64,000 nt of DNA, from assembly GCF_031143425.1 (NCBI RefSeq), contig NC_090437.1, positions 1,176,362,863-1,176,426,862 of the forward strand, given 5' to 3'. Below, in pieces: positions 23,847 to 35,600 of the stretch. Below the pieces are notes generated by a model, which saw nothing but the letters and a program-made list of their open reading frames with translations, was not told where the DNA came from and ran no database searches. The position numbers and the translations under genes were made by a program. The stretch is from Pleurodeles waltl (Eukaryota > Chordata > Amphibia > Caudata > Salamandridae). Each line of letters starts with the position of its first letter. Position 1 is the stretch's first letter.

Positions 23847-23931
23847 ATGGAGCTCATCACACATGTCCTGCCACTGTTGTTGATCATCGATGGAGCACAA
23901 AATCCAAGCCGCCATGAGCGCAACCAACCTT
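23847..23931 (+). pseudogene. Possible first exon of Harbinger 2 transposase
   Basis: ATG in perfect Kozak context (GCCACCATGG) opens MELITHVLPLLLIID, which resembles the predicted first exon of Harbinger 1 (MEPELNILPALVYLL) in start, length and position relative to the TIR. No clear donor remains and a stop follows. This is a weak call based on similarity and position. Confidence 0.4.
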
Positions 23932-26603
23932 AATTACACACACCTACTTGTGTCATTACGAGCAACAATTGTTTGTTGCGCCGTCACCCACATCATATAG
24001 GAGTCAGGCTATGGGCACCAAATACACTTGTCATTGTGTCCTGCTTCTAAATCATACAAAAAGAAGGACACATTCACAGTCACAAAATGCCTCCTTTGGC
24101 AGGTCACTCACACTGCGCCCCAACACTACACAAAAATAGACATCTGCTTATCTCAGGCACTAGAACACAACATTGACTCACACAACACCAACAACATATC
24201 AATATCACATCTACAGATACAACTCATACACTCACATTCCTCACATGCCAGGGACTATCGTCACATTCAACAAACACATGTATGGATGGGGCATTGAACA
24301 CAAACACTACTCCCTGTAAACATCCCTGCAATGGACACACACACGTCACCCACATTGCAACACAATGGAAGGACAATGGGATGCACAGTAGACAGACAGA
24401 CAAATATACAAAGGTCATTATGCAAACAATACCTGCACAATAGAGATGGGGCATGAGGAGCACTCAGGGAAGGAGGCTGCACTGGGACACATCACTTTCA
24501 AATGCCCCAAAAACAATATTTGCATAGGAACTGGCCCTACATGTACCTCAGGGACAAACAACACCTCACCTAAATGACATGCCTATCTGCACAATGTGGA
24601 AGTGCAAGTCAACAAAGCACATACAACTCCAACTTCACGGGACATACCTCTACATGAAGTAGCTGCAAGGTACATACAGCTAAATGGACACATGCACAGT
24701 CAAATGCAAAGGATAGACAATTGAACACACTCCATGTCTGCCCAAACAAAACTCAAGCTGCCACCCATTAGATGAACCCATGAGCCATATCAGGTGGACA
24801 AGTCTAACAACATACATGCTCACATTGGACAACACAAGATGAAATACTTACCATACAAAAAAAGGGAACAATGCGATGGCACCACCATTCCATTTAAACC
24901 CACATATGCATACAGTTAACAAATACCCTTGTCTTGGGGGACACCAACACTGCCCACAAAGTCAGATACCACAAACAATAGCAAATGGATCAGCAAGCAT
25001 GCTGAAACACACACAACTTTAGTCAGACAACACAAGTCACTCAGGAACAAAATAAGGTAGAAATGGAATTGCAGGACAAATGTATATCCAAAGAAAACCA
25101 ACTGTTCGAGTTTATTACTGTAAATTTTGTAAAGTCCAAGGCCATTGGCCAGTCCACATGTTGCTGCACAGGCACATCATGGTGCCATTACCTGACTCCT
25201 AACTGCCAGGGAACTTCCACAGGAAGGGGCATCAAGTGGGCAGGCAGGGTCCTCAGGGATCATCTTTGGTGGGGGTCAGGTTTGTGATGGGTGGGTTTGA
25301 GTTTAGGAGGGTAGGATTGCTTCTTGGGAGGGTTAGGCTTCTTCTTGAGGGGAGGGGTCTGGGTGCTTGCAGGGTGGGCAGGGGTGACAGGAGAGAACTC
25401 TGAGGTGGAAGACAGCGGTTGGGAGGTAGGTCAGGGCCTCTTGGGTGTGGGACTGGGATGGAGGGAACAGAGGAAAGGTCAAGGTCAAACAAAAATCTTT
25501 CTTCGGTACACAGGGACTGTCATCAGAAGGGGTGGAGATTGGGAGACTGAGGCAGTGGTTGTGTGCTGTGTCAGTGTGGATGTTGTGGGTGCGTGAGTGT
25601 GATAGGTATACTTGTGTTTGGGTGGTGTCTGTTGTGTGGGTGAGTGTGTGCATTTGTGTGTCTTGGTGGGCTGAGAGGTGGAGATGCTGGGGATGGAGTG
25701 GTGGATGTGTGTATGTCTGCTGGGGTGGTGTCTACAGGTATGCTTGATGTGGTGGATGTCTGTGTTTCTGCTTTGAGTGGTATCTGTGGGTATGCTGGGT
25801 GTGGTGGGTGTATCACTGACTATTGTGGTGGCGCCTGTTGGTATACTTGATGTCATGTGTGTTATGGTGGTGGTGGTGGCGGTGTCTGGGGAATGGTAAT
25901 TAATGTTGTGTCTGTTGTTTGCTTACATGCCGGTGTATTTTGTGGTGCTTGTGTCTGTGTGTGCAGCTCTGTTGAGGTGGGTGCATGCGGATCGGTCTGT
26001 GTGCTTTGGGTAGGCAGAGGAATGAGGGATTTGGATTGGAAGGAGGGAGGTGGAGGGGGGACAGAAGGTGGGGGTTGAGTGGCTGCCGTCATTGTGGAGG
26101 CCACAGCCTGAAAAGACAATTACTGGATGGAATTCACAATGTCTGACCCACAGAGATACTTCTCAGGAGGTCAATAGCTTCCTCACTGAGGACAGCAGGG
26201 GTAACAGAGGATGTGGCGGAGGTGCCTGCGGCAATGGAGATGCCCACCCTCTTTGGTAAGCGGGCACAGCCAACTGGATGGGGAGCATCAGGGAGGGCGG
26301 TGATAAAACCGGTGGTGGTGGACAAAGATGGTACAGGGGTATGCCCCAATGGGCCCACCACCACTATGGAGTGTCCACTAGAGGAAGTTTCAGATGATGA
26401 TAATGATGTTCCAGTCTCCCCCATATCACTCCCTTCGCCATCCGGGCCACTGGGTTCCTTTGTTTCCATGGTGTCTTGCTCTGAGGTCTCATGGCCAGAT
26501 GTGTCCCCACTTGGCTGTGCCCTGTCTCCTTCACTTGCAGGTGCTGATACTGCAAATACAAAGAGAAATAGGGTCATCACGTGTCCATGATCACACTTGT
26601 ACA

Positions 26604-28357
26604 ACAGCTCTGATTAGCAAACATTACCATAATGCTAAGTAGGCTCCAGCAACAAACTCCTCCTAAGTGGCCCAGACATATGCCATACCATATGCATGCA
26701 TGGCATCTGAACTGTGTAGAGGTGCCCACAGGAAAACCGGGATCTCAGAAAACTACAATTGTATGGCTGAGGTTGTGCAACCACAGTAACAATTGAAATA
26801 GTAGGAGACCTCATCACCCTCAAAACTTTGCCCCATGGCTCAGACCTCAGTTACCTGTTGTCATACAATAGTAGGACAATGCTATCTGCATTCCTATTGA
26901 TCCCATACAAGGTCATGCACACATCTATTTGTCACATACATAATGACCCAACAATGAGAAATGATGCTCCAAAATCCTACCATGTTGATGACAAAAGTAC
27001 AATAGCCTGGAGAAGGTTACTTGGAAATACTCATGTCCTACTGGAAGCAATTCCATAATGCACACTTAACCAAGTGATATTTGTCCCAATAGAGTCATGG
27101 TGGTATTACTAATGTTGCTCCGATAGACCAGACATGTGGCACGGAAATGGACACTGTAGACATCATGTACAATATGCCAGAGAGAGGTGACTCCAAAATC
27201 CACAACACAATGAATCAGTAAGCCCCAGGATTATCACCACTAATGTCTGGCACCCCTTAAAATAACATACTCTGAGTGCACCTGTAGACTCCATTAACCT
27301 TAGGATATTGGAGAGGTCCTGAAATTTACAAGTACTTGTTGAAGGCCCTCAACATGTTGCCCAATATGAAGCTACATCATTGTCTCCATTAGGGTCATAC
27401 AGACCCAGATGTCTGTTGATGAATGCTTGCACCCAAACATGTGATTTCAACATAACTGCAAGTCACTCCATGATGCACGCCAACAGTCAGGTTACAAACC
27501 TTACCCATTACACATGTGCAGTGCACTTTTCTACATGCTGGTGTTTCCATGGCACAGAAATGTACATTGTGGCTCAAACCTCTTGGCTTACCTGTCATGT
27601 CCCTCATTGCTAATGCAGTTGCACATACCAAATGACATGCTATGACGCATAAGGGAATGTGTCAGCCAATAAACAATGGTGATGCACTCCTGTATGTGGC
27701 TCAACATGAAATGTACCACCATTGTAAATGGCTTACTCCACACACAGCTTGCCATGCACATATATGTGTGGGAATATAGACATCATCCCATCAACACAGG
27801 TAGGCCATGCATGAAACAGGAGCTTACAAAAGGGACACATGCTGACATTTAGGCACAAGGAATGTTGGAAATAGTGATGGCACATAAATCATGTCAATGG
27901 ACATTCCCCACACACCAAGAGAATGTCATGTATGATCTGTCACTTATGATGAGCATCTTCACATTACAGACAATAGAAGTCAAGTAGCCTCTGGGTGGCA
28001 GATGCTAAAACACTCATTTTACCAGACACATGGCTGAGGATAGTGACACATCACTTCCTTACCTTTAGCCTGTAATATTAAGGAGTAGTGGTCTGTTGCA
28101 TAGAATTTACACCCACTACAACTACAGTAAATACCTTATTGATCACTGTACACAGCCATATGTCGTCCCTGGAGAGCAAGTTCTGGATTGTACACAGTTG
28201 TGTACTAGGTCTCTGGGAAAATAGGCAAGGCACATCAGTATACAAAACATGACATGTCTATACAAACTATCACTCATCTACAGTGTTACACATGTCTCAT
28301 CCCTAATCGTCAGATTCACTTGACAATGTGACAGGCAGGAAAATGCTCTGTACTCAC
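26604..28357. other. Gene C intron 2 of Harbinger 2
   Basis: Intronic DNA of the decayed element. I see only short chance ORFs and no further nested element with clear ends. Confidence 0.4.
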
Positions 28358-28629
28358 CCACTTGTGGCTGCTGTGCTGTCCTCAAACGCCCATCAAGGTC
28401 TGGGTAAGCCACTGCCATAATGCGGGCCATTAGGGGAGTCATGGTCCGATAGGCACCCTGCCCACGTTGGGAGGACAGCCCCAGCTGGACTGCTACGATC
28501 TTCCTCGTCAAGCATCTTAGGTCCTCCCTCCTTTTACTGCAGTGGGTGCTCTGCCAGCTGTGGACCATCAAGGTCCGCACCTTCTTGGTGATGGCTTTCC
28601 ATAGTTCCTTTTTTTGATGGGCATTGACC

Positions 28630-30015
28630 TGCATGGATGCTAAAGACAAATCCAGAGATTAGTATCACACGTTTCTTCACAAATGGTTGAGTCACATACA
28701 TGTCTGTGATACCAAGCTAGGACTTTTCTATTTGTCAATACTCCCCAAGTGTGAACCACACAAGACAAAAAGTACAGGGACATGACTACAGACATATGTA
28801 TTTGCTTCTGAAGACTAACCCACTATCCTGCTCATGGCCTACAATGACTAAGGAGGTTACTGACATCTGGTAGTCCATGCACTAGCAAAGTGCACTGTGA
28901 TGTGAGGCAGTATGAAACACTTCACACCGATGTGGCTTCTGAAGGGTAAACTTCTTAGGCATGAATTGACCAACACATTTACACTCTGTGAGAATGACTC
29001 ACTGCATGCAGACCCTACAGGCAAGTGCCAGAGTACAAACTTAAAAATTACACATGACTAACAATCAACAGGCTGGCATGGTGGGTAAAGAAAGGGTCTT
29101 CCATGTCCATTTGTAGGCATGTGGCCTACCAAATGTAGACTTGTGCCACTCTAGGGGGTGGGTTCTGTGGTATGTACCTGTACCACAGAATACTTCTTCG
29201 GACATATGTGTCTATCCTACAGCGATGGCATCCAACAAACAAAGGCATGCATTGTAGAGTTTCTACTATGTGACTAAGCTACTGAGTCACATATCATGAC
29301 CTTGCAGTAATCAATACACTGTCTGCACTGTTGGACCCCCAGTAATGCAATACACCTGTACAGGGCAAATATGACATGTGTGAAGGTAATAACAGAGCTG
29401 TGGGACTAAGCCGCGTGTCATTAGTCTGAGACACACATTGACAATGACGCTAGATGCACATATGGACTAGATTAATGATTTACTCCTGTACCCATTCCTA
29501 ATGCAGACAAAGGAAAGAGGCATTCAGGGCATATTTTGCCACCAGAGCATCATATAGGCCACATCGCATGATCTTCTGTGGTACAGGGAGTGGAAACAGT
29601 GCCACAGCCGCAGCACCATAGTGACTCTCCCACAGCCTAGACTAGGACCCATATTGGGAGAAACATTTGACAGGCCCTGGACTCTGCAGGCTGAGCAGAC
29701 AGAACCTACATGACACTCCAATACCATCACTTCCATACATGACAGTACATCATGTAGCCAACAGCAATTTGGCATGTGGTGTGTGTGTCAACCTGAAGGG
29801 CAAAGTGAATCATGATATGCCTTCCATACAACAGTTTAGCAAGGCCAAATGTTGGTTTAAAGATCTGTGGCACTATACACATTGCTCAATTACCTCTCAA
29901 ATGACTCATACAACATTCACACACAGGTCATGCTGTCATACACATACATGTTGTCTGACATTTACAAACATCATGAGGAAAGAGATGTCAGTGGATGGCA
30001 GTAATGTCTCCTCAC
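28630..30015. other. Gene C intron 1 (proximal part) of Harbinger 2
   Basis: CA-rich, moderately AT-rich DNA with no gene. A short hairpin (CTGTGGTA facing TACCACAG) lies near 29170-29200. Confidence 0.4.
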
Positions 30016-30300
30016 TTAGGGCCACATGTAGGTAGCTTTTTGCACCTCGCTGTTAGGGTTTGTGCACAGCAAAGAGCATGTCCCCTCTCACTGCACTAGT
30101 GGGTTCTGTAATAGCTCCCTTTTAAACTTACTATTCAAACCCTTTCTTGTTATCTCACCTTCCCCCCCCCTTAGGCTTCTGTGTATGTTGTTTAATGTGC
30201 TGTTTTGTTTACACATTGGGCCTTGCTTTTACCAAGGCTTCTTTAAAACACTCCTCCCTAGGCCATGTGTTAATTCAACTCATTTGCATAATAACTGAAA

Positions 30301-30458
30301 CTCTGCACACCTTTCAAGAACATGTGCAGCATGTGAGGACCACACCCAGCCCTTCAAACCACACCCAGCTCTGCTCACCTTTCAAGAACATGTGCAGCAT
30401 GTGAGGACCACACCCAGCCCTTCAAACCACACCCAGCTCTTCGAACCACACCCAGCCC
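30301..30458 (+). promoter_or_regulatory. U3 enhancer-like direct repeat with CACCC boxes
   Basis: Two 68 bp copies containing CTTTCAAGAACATGTGCAGC are followed by five CCACACCC motifs in all. CACCC boxes are typical KLF/SP binding sites. The repeats lie just upstream of the TATA box, as expected of an LTR enhancer. The binding factors are inferred. Confidence 0.5.
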
Positions 30459-30462
30459 TGTC

Positions 30463-30469
30463 TATAAAA
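30463..30469 (+). promoter_or_regulatory. TATA box of the 5' LTR
   Basis: TATAAAA lies at the expected U3/R border. The right LTR has TATAATA at the same place (37482-37488), so its promoter may be weaker. Confidence 0.6.
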
Positions 30470-31565
30470 GGCAGCCCCCGAGCCTCACCCAGTGCTTGTG
30501 CTCGTCTACCTCCCGCTTACCTGAGAACAGATCCCTCGGCGCTGGCACTCCTGCTCTCTACAGACTTTCATTGGCTTCAATGGGCGCAGCTGCTGGCTCT
30601 TCCTTCTTCTGGTTTCCGGTTCCTCCTTGCCTCAGCCTCTCTCCTACAAACAACCTGCAAAAGAGAAAGAAGACAAGGTTAGACTGATCAGTATCTCTTG
30701 CCAGCAACAAGTAAGTGCAAAACTTTTTATTACCTGAAGGAACTTTGACAACAATTTCTGGATTCGTGTGTGGACGGTTTGAAGCAAGATACCTTCCACG
30801 AACATTGTGATTCAGGCTCTTTGTTGCAAGAATACCTTGTGGAGCTTTGTGAAACAAACATTGTTTTTTTTTTTATGGAACTTTTAAGAATCGAACAGTG
30901 GAAACCATTAACAGCAAGGCAAACAGTAAATCAAGGACTTGCACAAATTACATGCTGTATTTTGATGTAAAAGTACAGTATTTGTTTTCCAAAAGATTCT
31001 GGAGATATGGGAAAAGTGAGTCTGCTATTGGGAATTTAGGCTTTAGTTATATTAAGATGAATGTTTGATATTGGTAATTCTGATAACGGTATTTGTTTAA
31101 TGTTTTAGAAGCTTTACAGTAATAGAAAGCACATCCCAGAGCAGTAACACATTCCAAACCTGGAAACTCGAGACCAGGATCCAAGAGGTACTTTTAGAAG
31201 AGAATTTCTAATAAATAAAGGGATAGTCAGGAACCCATTTAGGAATAGGTTGCACTTATCTGTTCTTTGTTTATGTTTCATTAGGCACCAGTTTCTACAG
31301 AAGTCAGAAAGGGCCGCAGATTTGTGCAGCACTTCAACAGTGGAAACGCAAGAACGGTGTTGTCTCTCTTTTTTATTTTATCCACTTCCCCCCTACCCTT
31401 GAGCTTCTGTTCTTAGTGCACTGTGTTAAAAACTAGTGTGCTGGAACAAGCAGTTTCAGGGTGGGGTCGGATTGTCTTCAACCTCCATCAGAACTGAACA
31501 AGAACTCAGGTGAGCTGGGCTTTGACAGAAGCACAAGCCTTAAAAAATGTCAGTTCTGGTGGACG

Positions 31566-32642
31566 ATGAATACCGGGGAAGAAATAGAGGGCATTGACGT
31601 AACGGATATGGCGCAGGCCCTAAATGAGGACTTGGCTCATAATGAATCAGTGTCTGGCATCTTACAACATATGCAAGAGGAAATAGAGAGATTAAAGATG
31701 GAGAATACCTCTTTAAAACAGGATTTAAGCAGGTATAAATTTAGGGGATCTCAGTGGAACACAGCTTTTACGCCTTTGTTTAAAACCACCTCAGAGACAG
31801 GGGCGCCATCAAAACATACAACTTTGCCTCCCCCAGTTCAGGTTACTGTTAATGTTCCTAATGCTGTGCCCTTAGCAGCACCTGAACGTTTTCATGGAGA
31901 TAGTAACAAATTCCATGTTTTTATCCATCAATGTCAATTACACTTCGTTTGTAAGCCACAACAGTTCCCTACTGATGCTACGAAAGTGGCATTCGTCTTG
32001 TCTTATTTGGGTGGCACAGCAGCCAATTGGTCAATTCCTTTCGTGGATAGAGATGATCCCATCCTCCATAATTGGAATCAATTTAAACGTACCATGACCA
32101 GCCTTTTTGCAAAACACACTTTCATGCAGGCAAGTGATAATGAGCTTTTAAATCTTAAACAAGGTAACAAGGATTTATTGACCTATCTCACTAGTTTTAA
32201 TCGTTTACTCACCGAGACACAGTGGCCAGAAGGAAAGCGTGTCTCCCTTTTTTATAAAGGTTTGAGAGACGAGTTAAAAGACGCGCTGGCTCATATCGTT
32301 GATTTGCCAGAAGACTATTCGGACTTTGTAGATTTAGTTGTGAAATTAGAACATAGACTAGGAGAAAGAAAGGGAGATAAATACAAACTGGAATCACGGT
32401 TAACTTTTATTAAACACGAGAAGAAAGACACAGATAATAAACTCCCTGAACCTGAGCCTATGCAAATAGGGACACTCAGAGGTCCACTCACATCAGAGGA
32501 AAAAGAAAGAAGGAGAAAACTTCAATTATGTTTATATTGTGGCAGGGCAGGTCACTTTGCCAGAGAATGTCCAGTAAAGCCTAAAACTCCACAAAAGGGT
32601 GCTGTTTCCTCCACCTCCTCAACTGAATCGGGAAACGATTAA
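31566..32642 (+). CDS. gag: Retrotransposon 2 gag (capsid + zinc knuckle)
   Basis: The Gag polyprotein assembles the particle and packages RNA. I chose the ATG at 31566, downstream of the LTR; the open frame upstream lies in the LTR. The product is 358 residues. Order: an N-terminal coiled-coil-like helix (ILQHMQEEIERLKMENTSL), a Pro-rich linker, a retrotransposon-gag capsid domain (from PERFHGDSNKFHVF to LEHRLGERK), a basic region and one CCHC zinc knuckle (CLYCGRAGHFAREC). No break was seen. The last codons overlap the slippery site used to reach pol. Confidence 0.92.
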   Translation: MNTGEEIEGIDVTDMAQALNEDLAHNESVSGILQHMQEEIERLKMENTSLKQDLSRYKFRGSQWNTAFTPLFKTTSETGAPSKHTTLPPPVQVTVNVPNAVPLAAPERFHGDSNKFHVFIHQCQLHFVCKPQQFPTDATKVAFVLSYLGGTAANWSIPFVDRDDPILHNWNQFKRTMTSLFAKHTFMQASDNELLNLKQGNKDLLTYLTSFNRLLTETQWPEGKRVSLFYKGLRDELKDALAHIVDLPEDYSDFVDLVVKLEHRLGERKGDKYKLESRLTFIKHEKKDTDNKLPEPEPMQIGTLRGPLTSEEKERRRKLQLCLYCGRAGHFARECPVKPKTPQKGAVSSTSSTESGND

Positions 32643-32695
32643 GCTCGACAAGGGGAGAGGTTACTTGTTCGAGAAAACATCTTAATCAAACCTCT
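32630..32695 (+). promoter_or_regulatory. Programmed -1 frameshift signal at gag/pol junction
   Basis: GGGAAAC (32630-32636) is set as G GGA AAC in the gag frame, the canonical slippery heptamer and the same one known from PEG10. After 7 bases, an H-type pseudoknot can form. Stem 1 pairs CTCGACAAG (32644-32652) with CTTGTTCGAG (32664-32673, one bulge). Stem 2 pairs AGAGGTT (32656-32662) with AACCTCT (32689-32695). The -1 frame is open from 32627 into pol. This is a sequence-based prediction. Confidence 0.8.
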
Positions 32696-35600
32696 AATGC
32701 TGCAGCCTTCATGGTACCGCACATACCTAGACATTTCATAATTCAGGTCGTTTTAATTGTTACTACCCAAGTGAGGCATTCTCTCCCTGTCCTACTGGAC
32801 TCAGGCGCGACAGGAAATTTTGTGGATAATAAGTTAGCTGAAAACTTAGGACTTCCTATGTGCCTAAAGCCTTGTCCAGAAGCAGTATGTGCAGTGGATG
32901 GGTCAGAATTGACCTCTGGGTTAATCACAAAACAAACAAGTCCACTTGTTATGGTCTGTCAGAACGGGCACACAGAGGTGATTAGCTTTGATCTGATAGA
33001 TACTCCTAATTTTGGTTTGATTCTCGGGGTACCCTGGTTAACAACTCATAACCCAAAAATTGACTGGGTGAATAGAACTGTTACTTTGGATTCCTCTTTC
33101 TGTAGAACCAATTGCTATCAAGAAGCAGGTACAGAACAGAGCACAGTATTACACTGTGCTAGTGTTACACAAGATGAACCAAGTCTCCCTCCTGAATATT
33201 CTGACTTTAAAGACGTCTTTGATCCAGTAAAGGCTAGTGTGCTGCCCCCACATCGGTCTTATGACTGCCGTATAGATCTTATCCCAGGGGCCCCTTTACC
33301 TAATAACAGAGTATATGCTTTGACTGACGAAGAAACCAAATACTTAAGAACCTACCTAGATGACCTACTACAGTCTGGGTTCATCCGTCATTCCACATCT
33401 CCGGTATCATCTCCACTCTTTTTTATCCCGAAGCCGGATAAATCCCTGCGCGCGTGTATCGATTATAGAGGACTAAATAAGGCTAGAATAAAGAATAAAT
33501 ATCCTCTTCCTCTAATACCTGTGTTGTTGGATCAATTAAGACATTCTACTGTATACACTAAACTAGATCTGCGGGGAGCTTACCACCTGGTCCGAGTAAA
33601 AGAGGGGGATGAGTGGAAGACAGCTTTCAAGACAAAGGCCCTCATTCTGACCTTGGCGGTCTTTTCGCAAGACCGCTGAGTTACCGCCGCGGTGAAGACC
33701 GCCGACCGCGGCGGTGTGCCGCTGTGCGCATTCTGACCGCTGGGAGCGTTCCGCCGGAAAACCGCCAGCAGCCACACTGGCGGTCGGCGGGAAAGTGGAG
33801 ACTGGTCAACCTCCACCGCCACGCCAGCAGAACACCGCCCACAGAATTACGACCCACATTTCTGTGTGGCGGTCTTCTGTTGGCGGTCTTCTGTTGGCGG
33901 TCACGTCCCTATGGCTCCCGTCGCCTCCCGGAGGACCAACGCACAAGGTAAGTTGATCGTCCGTGAGGGGAGGGGGTGGGGGGGTGTTGTGTGATGTGGG
34001 CGTGCATGGGGGTGTGCGTGTGAGTGTGTAGAGGGGGTGTGTGAGTGCGTGTATGCGGGCGGGGGGTGCTGCTGTGTCTATGGGTAATGTGTGCTGTTCG
34101 GCAGGTGCGCATGTCGGCATGTATGTGTGCGGGTATGTGTCCCCGTTGTGTATGTGTGTGTAGGGGGTGTGTATATGTGCATGTTGGGGGTGTTTGCATG
34201 TCGGGGTACATGTATGTGCATGTCGGGGTGGGGGTGGGGAGGGGGTTCGTACCACCTCTGGGGGGTTGCAGGGGGGTGGAGGGTGTGGGGGGAGGACTCG
34301 GGTGGGTAGTGGGGGGTGGGGGAGACCCCTATCAGTGCCAGGGAAGGAATTCCCTGGCCCCGATAGTGCTTACCGCCATGGTTCGCACGGCGGTTCCCGC
34401 CCGCAAGAAACCGCGGCGGTAGGCAGGGTCATAATACCCTTGGCGGTCTTGGGACGACCGCCGGGCCGGAGTGCGCAAACTCCAGCCCCGCGGTCATGAC
34501 CGCCGCGGCGGTCGGAGTGGAGAAGTAGCGGTCGGTCGCGGCGGGGACCGCCGCTGTCAGAATGCCATTTTTAATACCGCCGGTCTGTTCGCGGTCCGAC
34601 CGCCGTCTCTCCGCCGACCGCCAGGGTCAGAATGAGGGCCAAAGTTTGGTTTATTTGAGTACACAGTAATGCCCTTTGGGTTATGTAATGCCCCTGCGGC
34701 CTTTCAGTTCTTTATAAATGAGGTCCTACACGAATTCCTGGACGTTTGTGTCATAGTATACATAGACGACATCCTCATTTACTCTAAGAACTCAGAAGAA
34801 CATACCCAACATGTTCGTGCAGTATTATCAAAGTTAAAAGAAAATCATCTTTTTGCTAAGTTAGAAAAGTGTACTTTTAATGTCAGCAAGGTGGACTTTT
34901 TAGGATACTGCCTGTCACCTCAAGGAATAACTATGGATGTAAAGAAAATCAGTGCTATTGCTGATTGGCCAGAACCATCCTCTGTAAAAGATATTCAGAA
35001 ATTTCTGGGTTTCGCCAATTTTTATAGGAGGTTTATTGCACATTTTGCAGACATTGCGGCCCCAATAACTACCTTGTTGCGGAAAGGGCAACGATTTCTT
35101 TGGACTGATGAGGCGGCACACGCCTTTCAACTCCTAAAACAAAAGTTCACTTCAGCCCCAATTCTGAAACATCCTGATCCTGACTTGCCCTTTTTTGTTG
35201 AAGCGGATGCTTCACAAGTAGCTTTAGGAGGAGTTCTCTCTCAACGAGATATAGTAGATTGCCAGTTACATCCTATAGCCTTCTATTCCAAAAAGTTATT
35301 ACCAGCTGAACAAAATTACACTGTGGCTGAAAGGGAACTACTAGCTATCAAAGTAGCCTTTTCAGAATGGAGGCATCATTTAATGGGAGCCAAGTACCCA
35401 GTTACAATCTTTTCTGACCATAAGAACCTACAGTTTTTTTGATCACTTAAAGCACTAACACCACGTCAGATGCGCTGGTTAAATTTTTTTAGCACATTTG
35501 ACTTTGTTATAACCTATAGACCAGGTGCACAACAAATTCAATCTGATGTGTTATCTAGATACGGACATACCTCAGACATGAAACAAGATAAAATAGGAGA

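Larger units (their letters stand above)
30051..31527 (+). repeat. 5' LTR of retrotransposon 2
   Basis: It starts TGTTAGGGTTTG and ends TTTGACA. The U3 region has a 68 bp duplication (30301 and 30369) rich in CCACACCC boxes, then a TATAAAA at 30463-30469 as the likely promoter. Two overlapping AATAAA signals lie at 31210-31219. Confidence 0.93.

Noticed and set aside
25485..26119. Thr/Pro/His-rich ORFs on the minus strand at 25.5-26.1 kb as separate genes
   Set aside because: They are the frameshifted low-complexity part of gene C exon 3 in Harbinger 2.
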